Source of the DNA: Micractinium sp. NFX-FRZ
Lineage: Eukaryota > Chlorophyta > Trebouxiophyceae > Chlorellales > Chlorellaceae
Direction: 5' to 3'
DNA: 17,180 bases
NCBI GenBank assembly: GCA_029339195.1
Contig: JAPTJF010000736.1
Span: forward strand, 1-17,180
This document shows, piece by piece, positions 10,100 to 17,180 of the stretch (position 1 is its first letter; the number at the start of each line of letters is the position of its first letter). The translations under genes were made by a program, and so were the position numbers. The notes under the pieces were generated by a model that did no database searches, was not told the DNA's origin, and saw nothing but the letters and a program-made list of their open reading frames with translations.

Positions 10100-13000
10100 A
10101 TGTACCGTTTTACCCTTAACGCCGCAGCGGTTGCCATGCTGCTTTGTGCGGCCTTTTCGGGCAAGTGCTGCCACTGCCACCGCGGCACGGGCAGTTTTGC
10201 CCCTCGCTGCCAGCCAGTGCACAAGCCCTCGCCTTCCCCTGACGCTGTCAACCTCCCCTCGCTGCCCACAGCTGTGCCAGCCAGTGCACGTCCCTCTACC
10301 AGCCCTGACGCCGTCACCGCCGCTCGCTGCCCGCAGGCGCCGCCGCCGCCGCGCCCTCCTGGTACACCTGCACCTGCCCAGCGGCGGCGGCAGCCACTGC
10401 GCCTTGCGTTTGCCCATCGACCTCCCCGCCGGGCGGCCTGTCTCCCAGCGACACCCCGCAGTTCATCCTCTTCACGGTGGGGCCCAGAGGTTTCACACCA
10501 CTTCAGAGTATCGAGGCACCCTGCCTACCGCCCGGGCATCATGGCACTGCCACTAATCCGTGCCTGATCCAGGGCCCCCTCTGGGCCCACTTGCCTGGCA
10601 GCCCGCCCGGCCCTCCTCCCAGCGCCTCGCCCAACCACTCGCCCAACTGCATCTACCTGGCACTACTGCCTGCGCCCACCCTGCCGCCCCGCCCCCGCCC
10701 CGCTTGTTTGCCAATTGACTGGCACCGTTCATGTCCCTTTAACCCCCCATCCCTTCCCCCCCCCCCCCGACTATGCCCGCCCGCGCCACGTCCGCAGCAC
10801 GACGACGCCATCACACCCAAGACCTACGCCGCCATGCGCGCTGTGCTGGACGGGCGTCAAGCCAGCAACGGCTGCAAGCCGGTGGCCACCATGTTCACCA
10901 CGTGCATTGGTGGCACATTGGGGTGTTCTGCTGGCACATGCGTGGTCGGGGCGGGAGGCAGGGTGGCCTGCTCGGATGTGGGCGGGGTCTCGCTCCGACC
11001 CGCAGGCGCCTGCGGGCCGCCTCAGGTTCAGCCCACAGCCTCGGTCCATGCACCATCATGCCCACACCGTCCCGCACTAGCCAGTCCAGAGGATTCGACT
11101 CTGCCCCTCGTGCCGGCCCTGTGTGACCCGCTCCAGCCAACCGTTGCTTGCCACCCGCTGCCGCTGTCCACCAACCCCACCCGCTCCCCTGCCACGTTGC
11201 CCCCGCAGGAATGACAACACGGACTGTTCGCTGCTCAAGGCGCTGTACAATGATGGGTACGAGGTGAGGCAGGACGCTGTGGCGGCGCTGCAGCTGCATC
11301 ACACATGTTGTCTCTAGCCGAGCTGTGCACAGCTGGTGGACTCACTACGGCACTGCAGCACCCGAGCATGCATCACCGACCCGCCAAGGGTAGCACCAAA
11401 TGCAGCACCAATGTAATACCGGCAGCACCCAACAATGCATCACTGCCCGTCACTGGCAGCACCCAACAATGCTTCTTTGCCCCACTGGCAGCACCCAACA
11501 ATGCATCGCTGCCCCACTACCGGCAGCACCCAACACCTCTCCCTGCTCTCTCCTCCTTCTCCTTTGTGCAAGATCGCGGCCCACACCCAGCATCACTTTG
11601 ATGTGAGTTGGCCGCTAAGCCAAGGCATAGTGTGAGCCCGCCTGTGTGGCTGGAGCGCTGGTCTGCGCAGCTGCCGCCCAGCAACTGCTGCTGTATGGCG
11701 AGCGCCCTCAAGGGGCTAACCTGGCTAGCCTGCAGCACTGCTAGTGGCACTAGCTCACCCTGCAGCTCGTGTGAAACTCCTCAATTCATCGCCGCTCCCC
11801 AACCCTCAGCATGGCCTCGCTACCCGCACTGCCCATCCTGCAGCTGACCGGCGCAAGCAAAGCCAACGTGGTGGAGGCGGTGGTGGGCGCCCGTGCACTG
11901 CTGGCAAACAAGTGCGGCATCCCGGTAACCGACATTGTCGGCTTCCGCCAGCCCTACCTCTCCTCCAACCCCACCGTGCGACAGGCGAGCAAGCACGCGT
12001 TACATTGCTGACGTGTGTACTTGCATGCAAACTGCGAGCCCGGGCCAGCAGACACTTTGGCTCCAAGCGCTTTGCATGGCAGCCCACTGGCTGAGGCCAG
12101 GCAGACGTGCCACGGAGGCTCACACACCTGCTGGCTCCTCCCCTCTGCACTGCTGCTGCCCACCCCTGCCCCCATACCTCCCTGCCCTGCCTCACTTCAG
12201 CCGCTGAAGCTGCTACCCTCTGCCTCTCTGCCCTGCCTCCCTTGAGCCAGTGAACCAGCTGCCCCCTGCCTCCCTGCCCTGCCAGGCAGTGCCTCCCTTG
12301 AGCCGCTGATGCTGCTGCCTCCCTGCCCCCCCTGCCCTCCTCTGCGAAGGTGCTTTCCGATGCAAACTTTCTGTACGACTCCACAATACTGGAGGCACCC
12401 ACCAGCTCACTCTCCTCGGGACCCGGCCAGCTCGTGTGGCCCTACACCCTGCAAGATGGCGTGCCGCAAAAGTGGGCTGCCGCCGCCGGTGCCGGCGTGC
12501 CTGGGGTGTGCTATGCTGCGCTGCTGCGCTGCTCTGCTGCGCTGTACTGTTCCAAACGCCCCTCAGTCGCAACCGCCAACCCCCACAGTGGCCCTGCCCT
12601 CTGCCATCCCTGCCCGCAGCTGCGCCTGGTTCCGGCCCACCCAGGACTGCAACCAGGCAGAGCGGTACCGCGGCATGTTTGAGGTGCCAGGTGAGCTGCG
12701 CTGCCACAGACTGCTGTGCGTGGCACGCGTGCCAACACACAGCGGTGTGGATTGTGGGCGCTGGACCTGCGCAGCATGGAGTGGACGCGGGCAATTCCTG
12801 TTGCCATCTTCCTGCTGGTAAAGTCAACACGTTGCGTCATGTCGCAGCGGCCCTGGCCCTGGACATTCTACAAGCATGCACTGGCGCCATCTTCCTGCTG
12901 TTGAATTGATGTTTTGCATCTTCTCCTAATGCAGTGTGGAACCTGGCAGCCCTGGGCCTGTACAGCATGGACTATGCGGACAATGGGCAGCACAGCGCCT

Positions 13001-14112
13001 TTGACGTGCTGAAGGCCAACTTCGACGCGGCATATGCGTGAGTAGGGGGTGGGGGTCGTCCCAAACATGGCGGGCAGCAGGCGCTTGCACATGCCATGCT
13101 GCGGCACACCTGCGGTGCCGCGAGAGGCATGCCATGCATGCAGCCAAGCTTCCGGCTGGGCAGGGCAAGGCGTTTGCTGGTCCGCTCGCATGCTGGCTCA
13201 CCATGCCTCCCTGCTCCTCGGCGTGTGCCCCGCCTCCCCTCCCTGTGTGCAGCGGCAACCGTGCACCGCTGCCCATCTTTGTGCACACCCCCTGGTTCAC
13301 TTCTGCCCACACCGCGGACCTCCAAAAGTTTGCGGGTGAGCCTGCAGTGCCAACGTGGGCCTGCTGCTCTGTGGGGCGGTGTGATCTGTGTTGCACAGTG
13401 GAGCGGGAGAAGGAGGGGGTGATGGTGTGCTGCCAAGAAGCCCAGCGGGCACCCCAGCCACATTTGGCTGCCCTGGCCACCAAGGCAGTTCTGTGTTCAG
13501 TACCTTGCGTTGCTGCGCTGCAGCTGCCACGGCGTGGGCCGACCAGTGCTTCAAGCTCTGTGCTTGAACCCCGCCCCTGCCCCCCACCCTCATTTCGCTG
13601 CCCATTTTGATGCAGACTATGCACTGTCCTTACCGGACGTGTATTTCGTGAGCATGCGCCAGCTGCTGGCCTGGATGCTCAACCCAGTGCCCGCCTCCCA
13701 GCTCACGGCAGCGGCACTGGGCTGCGGCCTCAAGGGCGGCGCCGGCCCGGCCCCCGCCCCCCGCTCTCCGCCCCCTGCCAGCAGCCCGCCGCCGCCGTCT
13801 CCGTCGCTCTCACCGCCCCTGCCAGCGCCAGCACCGGTGCCTGCCACCGTGCCGCCTGCCCCGGTGGACCCTGCAGCCACGCCCGGCTCTTTCAGCACCC
13901 AGGGTCAGGCGGCACCATCGCCCGCAGCCAGCACGACAGCAGGCGGGGCGACCACCCAAGCGGTCGGGGAGGTGCCTGCTGTGCAGTTCACGGCGCAATC
14001 GCCGCCTCAGCAGGCGGTGCCTCCACCCTCTGGTGCCGCACCACGGCAGGGCCTTGTCGGCGCAGCAGTGGCGTGCGCACTAGCCTGCCTGGCGCTGGCG
14101 CTGGGAATGTAA
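10100..14112 (+). CDS. Secreted, probably GPI-anchored CE4 polysaccharide (chitin-type) deacetylase with Pro-rich stalk
   Basis: CE4 enzymes remove N-acetyl groups from chitin-like glycans. Exons: 10100-10160, 10337-10476, 10798-10901, 11209-11263, 11573-11602, 11844-11984, 12350-12471, 12620-12690, 12935-13037, 13253-13335, 13616-14112 (TAA). They total 1407 nt, 468 residues, with all phases consistent. Residues 1-25 form a signal peptide (MYRFTLNAAAVAMLLCAAFSG, then Ala). Motif 1 is FILFT-HDDAI (Asp69, Asp70); motif 2 is HTQHH (His124, His128); motif 3 is GFRQPYL (Arg165, Pro167); motif 4 is LYDSTI (Asp187); motif 5 is FVHTPWF (His287). The catalytic and metal ligands therefore look complete. 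Residues about 345-440 are a Pro/Ala/Ser stalk. SGAAP followed by 20 hydrophobic residues ending in LALGM looks like a GPI-attachment signal. Placement is outside the plasma membrane or in the wall. The substrate is inferred; a chitin- or glucosamine-containing wall would fit. Confidence 0.85.
10161..10336 (+). other. GC-AG intron 1 of the deacetylase gene
   Basis: The donor is TTTTCGG|GCAAGT and the acceptor is CTGCCCGCAG|GCGCC. Exon 1 ends in phase 1, and joining G to GC gives AFSG-AAAAAPSWYTC, a normal signal-peptide end and mature start. I found no GT donor near here that restores the phase. It depends on the ATG at 10100 being the true start. Confidence 0.6.
11422..11535 (+). repeat. Imperfect 32-35 bp tandem repeat in a deacetylase intron
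   Basis: The word GGCAGCACCCAAC begins at 11421, 11455, 11487 and 11522, with ATGCATC-like and GCCCCACT-like sequence between. The array lies in the 11264-11572 intron just before the small exon that carries the HTQHH motif. Confidence 0.8.
11985..12349 (+). other. Probable GC-AG intron 6 of the deacetylase gene
   Basis: The donor is GTGCGACAG|GCGAGC and the acceptor is CTCTGCGAAG|GTGCTT. Splicing gives SSNPTVRQ-VLSDANF in phase 0, the usual continuation after motif 3 in CE4 enzymes. In the reading frame a TGA at 12009-12011 precedes the next downstream GT. A GT-AG alternative at 11976-11977 would delete VRQ. Confidence 0.65.
12185..12335 (+). repeat. Degenerate tandem repeat in intron 6 of the deacetylase gene
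   Basis: Three related C/T-rich units start near 12191, 12237 and 12293. Each contains CTCACTTCAG or CTCCCTTGAG, then GCC..TGA and a GCTGC-rich part. The array ends just before the acceptor at 12349 and supplies its pyrimidine tract. Confidence 0.6.
12742..12796 (+). repeat. Decayed copy of exon 9 start inside the intron before it
   Basis: The sequence from 12746 resembles the exon starting at 12935 (offset about 189). Translated in phase it reads WALDLRSMEW, against LAALGLYSMDY in the real exon. The acceptor AG at 12933-12934 corresponds to GG at 12744-12745, so the copy has lost its splice site. Confidence 0.6.
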
Positions 14113-14202
14113 AGGGAGCCGAGGCCGCGTGCCTCTCTTTGCCAAGAAGTGCCAGTGACTTGCTTTGATGTTTGCAACGAGTTTAATCAATTTTTCCAAA
14201 CT

Positions 14203-14207
14203 TGTAA
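14203..14207 (+). terminator. TGTAA polyadenylation signal of the deacetylase gene
   Basis: TGTAA lies about 90 nt after the TAA stop, in a locally AT-rich stretch that follows GC-rich coding sequence. This matches the usual green-algal poly(A) signal and its spacing. A second TGTAA overlaps the stop codon itself and is likely incidental. Confidence 0.6.
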
Positions 14208-14375
14208 CTGGTCCGCAACCAGCTGGCAAACGTTTCTAGAGCAGAAGTGTCCTAGAGCGAGCGGGGACATGTGCAAAGGCAGGGGCAGCAGCATGGCGGC
14301 CCAGTCATCAGTCTTGCTTCCCGCTGCGGCTCCTGACTGGTGCCGCCTTGGCCTGCGCGCACCGCCCCGCGCCGG

Positions 14376-14435
14376 CTCTTGCTGCTGCTGCTGCTGCTGC
14401 TTGGGCGTCTGCTGCTGCTGCTGCCGCTGCCCCGG
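14376..14435. repeat. CTG/CAG trinucleotide tracts
   Basis: Two runs of CTG units on the plus strand are separated by TTGGGCGT and end in CTGCCGCTGCC. On the minus strand they would encode polyglutamine, polyalanine or polyserine depending on frame. No gene is established here. Confidence 0.85.
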
Positions 14436-15598
14436 TTGCTCGTGTGCGTCCAGATCGGTGGCTGGTGGAGGCAGGCCTGCCTGCGCGTGCACCCCCACAA
14501 GCGCGCTCTCCACCTGGGGCTCGCAGGTAGTTGGGGATGATGTGGTCACGCAACACCGACCTGCAACACAGCACACATGCCGGAGCGGGGAGGGAGGAAA
14601 GAACATGAGCGGCAGGGCGATTTGACGAGGATGCATGTGCTACCCCCGCCTGCCCTCCTGTCACGGCATGCAAGGGGCTGTATGGCTGTGTGGCACACTA
14701 GCCCAAGGAGTTCAGTGCTGCAGTGATGGGATGGTGAGGAGGCAGGTTTCACTCCAATGCTGTTGCGACGCAAGGCTGAGTGACTGCTGCAGGGACGCAG
14801 CATGTGATCAGGACTGGCGTCAACGTCAAACCCTGCTGATGCCGCTGCTCCCTCTACTGCAGGCGGCCTACTGCCCCACTGTGAGGCAACCTTCGCCCCT
14901 GTTGTGCATTCCCCTTTCTGAGGCGACCAACTGACCCCAACCACCCCTTCCTCCTGCACTGTCTTACGTGTTCTACTGCATTTTCATGACGGCACAGCCT
15001 CCCGCGGGCATCATTTGCGCGGCATGGTCGGTGATGCATGAGTTGCACGCTGGGCAAGTGAGGGGTGGAGTGGCACAATTGCCTTGCAAGCATCAAGGGG
15101 GCCACGTTGATGAAAAGAGGGAAGGCTCGTGTTGAAACGTGCAACACGCCGTATGTGGCAAGGTTCGGCAGTATCAGGCAGGCAAGCAGGTGTCTGCGCG
15201 CCAGGGGGCGCAGTGGAAGGGCGGGGGGCTGGCAGAAGGGGGAAGAAACACTGGAGGGAAGAAGCAAACAGAGTGACGGTGCACCAACTGTCTGCCTCTG
15301 AAGCGCTCAGACAGGGTTGAGGGTGTATGGCGTGCAACGGCCGCTCTCTAAGGGGTGCGGCCGGAAGCTTGAGCATCTGGGCGGGCGGGCATGGTGAGTG
15401 GTTGTGGTAGATGCGAGGCGGGCGGCAGATGTGAGGCAGGCCTTGGGGAATGAACTGGGTGGGTCGGGGGAGCGCCATCCAGCAGCGGAAAGTGCTCCTC
15501 CCAGAGTCGTGTGCGCAGCCAGGAACGAGGCAGAGGTGGGAGCCGGCAGCTGACTGCTACCCACGGCAGGGTGAAGCACAGGCGGCAGAGCAAATGGC

Positions 15599-15760
15599 GA
15601 GGCAGAGCGTGGGTTGGTAACTTAGCTGGCACTTGGCCCAGACACTGTCAGACAGTGTCTGGGCCAAGTGCCAGCTAAGTTACCAACCCACGCTCTGCCT
15701 CTCGCAGACAGTGTCTGGGCCAAGTGCCAGCTAAGTTACCAACCCACGCTCTGCCTCTCG
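15599..15760. repeat. Perfect 51-bp inverted repeat with 1-nt centre plus an exact 56-bp direct copy
   Basis: Positions 15599-15649 are the exact reverse complement of 15651-15701, with a single A at 15650 as the centre. I checked every pair by hand. In addition 15649-15704 is repeated exactly at 15705-15760 (56 bp, zero mismatches). The region therefore holds three copies of one unit, one reversed and two forward. The outer flanks are unrelated, and I see no obvious target-site duplication. Confidence 0.95.
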
Positions 15761-16259
15761 GAGAGAGGGAGCATGTGGCCTGGGCAGACCGGGGTTTGAA
15801 GGAGAGAGTGGTGAGGGGTGAGGGACGCACAGTGAGGGGTGCAGGTCAAGAGCAAAGTTGAAGGGCCATGTGGAGTGGAGGGAGGGGCGCTGTGCAAAGG
15901 TGGGGTGCAGGCCCAATGTTGGGTGGGTGGGGTGAGGTGGGCTGCGAGTAACCGTGGGGCAGGGGGGCCCCGGCACCGCGCCCAAGTATTCAAGGAGTCA
16001 CCATCAGGGAATTGGAGGGAGGTGGGCGGCGCAGCGGCCTCATGCCAGCCACACTGCTTGGCGGCAGCCGCCTGCAGGCACAGCACCCGCAGGCGCTCTG
16101 GCATCGGCTGCTGCGCAGGGTGCGGGGCCGCTGCCAGCTAAGCCCGGCAGCAGCGGCAGGGGTGGCGCACGGGCACCGCTGGCAGGCGGGCGCTGCAATG
16201 GGGGAGAGGCTGCCTGCGGTGTGCGTCCCAGGGGCGGGGCGCTGCGGCAGCCCACGCAC

Positions 16260-16350
16260 GTGCAGCGGCTCTGGCTGCTGCTGCTGGCGCTGCCGCCGGT
16301 GCTGCTGCTGCTGCTGCCGCTGCCGCTGGTGCTGCTGCTGCCGTCGCCTG
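16260..16350. repeat. CTG-rich tract downstream of the membrane-protein gene
   Basis: Imperfect CTG/CCG units on the plus strand, just after the minus-strand stop at 16365. It would be a CAG-rich part of that gene's 3' UTR if the transcript extends this far. Confidence 0.7.
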
Positions 16351-16364
16351 CAACGCTGACCCTC

Positions 16365-16901
16365 CTACTTGTTGCTGATGCGAGCCTCGAAGAGAATCAG
16401 GTTGACCTCCACAGTCTCCAGCGCCTCTTTGAGCTGCTGCAGGGTCGCGTCCGTCAGTTCCAGGGTGGTGATCTTCAGCTGCTGGAAGCTGGCCATGCTG
16501 CCCAGCAGCTCCTGCACGTCGTCCGTCTGAGCATCAGCAGCGGCAGGCAGCAGCCGCTGCCTTGCGTTCTCTCCCTCACCCCGCAGCTCGGAGATATCCG
16601 TCTTGCGGCCCGCCACCTCCTCCTTGATGTACTCCAGCTCTGCAGCGTCCATTCTATACAGGGCAGCACCCAGGGCCGCAACACCGGCCGCCGCTGCCAC
16701 AGCTACTTTGTCGGTGGTGCCCAGCGAGGTGATGGCGAGGATGCCCGCCGCGGCGGTGGCCAGGAAGAAGGTGGTCACCCAGATGGTGATTGGCAGGGAG
16801 TGGGTCAGCCGGCGCCGCATGTGCAGCGTGCCCACTGGGAAGCCCCTCCACCTGAAGACGAACAGGGGCCAGCTGAGGAGCACGCCGGGGAAGCTCCACA
16901 C
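16365..16901 (-). CDS. Unknown membrane protein with C-terminal coiled coil, last exon (gene continues beyond)
   Basis: I do not recognise the family. On the minus strand an acceptor (GTGCTACCTACAG|GTGTGG) starts the exon at 16901 in phase 0, and TAG at 16367-16365 ends it: 178 codons. Residues 3-16 (SFPGVLLSWPLFVF) are hydrophobic, followed by a basic HMRRR loop. Residues 38-58 form a clear membrane span (ITIWVTTFFLATAAAGILAIT) and residues 66-82 an Ala-rich second span. Residues about 84-178 are charged with heptad-like Leu spacing (for example QLKITTLELTDATLQQLKEALETVEVNLILF), suggesting a coiled coil. It could sit in an organelle or the endomembrane system, but nothing decides this. Upstream exons at 16902-17180 could not be chosen with confidence. 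Confidence 0.6.
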   Translation of the reverse strand: MWSFPGVLLSWPLFVFRWRGFPVGTLHMRRRLTHSLPITIWVTTFFLATAAAGILAITSLGTTDKVAVAAAAGVAALGAALYRMDAAELEYIKEEVAGRKTDISELRGEGENARQRLLPAAADAQTDDVQELLGSMASFQQLKITTLELTDATLQQLKEALETVEVNLILFEARISNK

Positions 16902-17180
16902 CTGTAGGTAGCACAACAGGGTGGGAGGGAGGCCACAGGCTCACTTGCTGTAGAGGCCAGCACTACGCGGTGCTGTGCTTTGCTGTGCTGTGCTGAAGGC
17001 AGGCATGTGATGCGGGCTGCGGAGCGCCGGCGGCAAAGGCGGTGGGAAGAGGAGGGGCCACAGCGGTGCCTGCCCGCTGCCCCCGTGCCTACACTCCTGC
17101 CTGCCTGCCTGCCTGCCTGCCTACTGCCGGGCAAGCCTGGGTTGGGCTGCACCCATGCAAGCCTGAGCCCTCGCAACTGC
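16902..17180 (-). other. Intron and unresolved upstream exon(s) of the membrane-protein gene
   Basis: A GTGAGC donor on the minus strand (after CTCTACAGCAA) could end an upstream exon near 16946, but no frame through it joins the next exon convincingly. The stretch also holds GCTGT-type repeats near 16970-16995 and a (TGCC)n run, CCTG/CTGC in plus-strand reading, at about 17095-17120. Confidence 0.4.

Larger units (their letters stand above)
14208..16364. other. Region without a confident gene
   Basis: This lies between the deacetylase 3' end and the stop of the unknown membrane-protein gene (minus strand). It contains two CTG/CAG-rich tracts and the 15599-15760 inverted/direct repeat. From about 15770 to 15950 the plus strand is strongly purine-rich. 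Several minus-strand frames could be exons of an unrecognised gene: the polyQ frame 14187-14636, a Leu-rich frame near 15440-15630, and a frame from 16104 starting MPERLRVLCLQ. None has a motif or splice chain I trust. Confidence 0.5.

Noticed and set aside
11976..11984. GT donor at 11976 as a normal GT-AG alternative for deacetylase intron 6
   Set aside because: It keeps the frame but removes the VRQ that precedes VLSDANF, a stretch I expect to be retained in CE4 relatives. The GC donor is preferred, though only transcript data can settle it.
14187..14636. Minus-strand polyQ open frame as a gene
   Set aside because: The Q run comes from a CTG/CAG tract. The frame overlaps the deacetylase poly(A) region and shows no family motif or clear splice chain. 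It is possible but unsupported.
15954..16907. 317-codon plus-strand open frame
   Set aside because: It opposes the membrane-protein exon and the CTG tract. The minus strand shows membrane spans and heptads, while the plus frame is compositionally odd.

Overview
The window looks like nuclear DNA from a GC-rich unicellular green alga. A Trebouxiophyceae (Chlorella-like) source fits best, but this is inferred. The evidence is: short exons split by many 100-600 nt introns, high GC, a TGTAA motif of the kind green algae use as a poly(A) signal after a stop codon, and secreted proteins with Ser/Pro-rich, hydroxyproline-rich-glycoprotein-like segments. No bacterial operon, tRNA, rRNA or CRISPR array was found. 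All exon models were assembled by eye from splice sites, codon phase and family motifs, and none has transcript support.

Layout. (1) 1-3128, plus strand: the 3' end of a family-A DNA polymerase gene that resembles DNA polymerase theta (POLQ/TEBICHI), with about 10 exons. (2) 3976-8317, minus strand: a nine-exon gene (658 codons as modelled) for a secreted six-repeat NHL beta-propeller with a long proline-rich, acidic, cysteine-containing tail. (3) 8318-10099: a spacer of about 1.8 kb with no gene I can support; it is the shared upstream region of genes 2 and 4. (4) 10100-14112, plus strand: an eleven-exon gene (468 codons) for a secreted CE4 polysaccharide (chitin-type) deacetylase with all catalytic motifs, a Pro-rich stalk and a C-terminal GPI-anchor-like signal. 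TGTAA follows at 14203. (5) 14113-16364: mostly non-coding as far as I can tell. It holds CTG repeats and a striking perfect 51-bp inverted repeat with an extra direct copy (15599-15760). (6) 16365-16901 and beyond, minus strand: the last exon of an unrecognised membrane/coiled-coil protein gene.

Genes 2 and 4 are divergent neighbours. Both appear to enter the secretory pathway and both carry Ser/Pro-rich wall-glycoprotein-like segments, so a joint cell-wall or extracellular-matrix role is plausible but unproven. The polymerase belongs to DNA repair and is unrelated.

Two genome-level signals recur. Up to four of 27 modelled introns use GC-AG rather than GT-AG splice sites, each favoured by reading phase and motif continuity. 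Several introns also contain decayed copies of the adjacent exon edge, in some cases with the acceptor AG destroyed. This suggests introns here grow by local duplication of exon-intron junctions.
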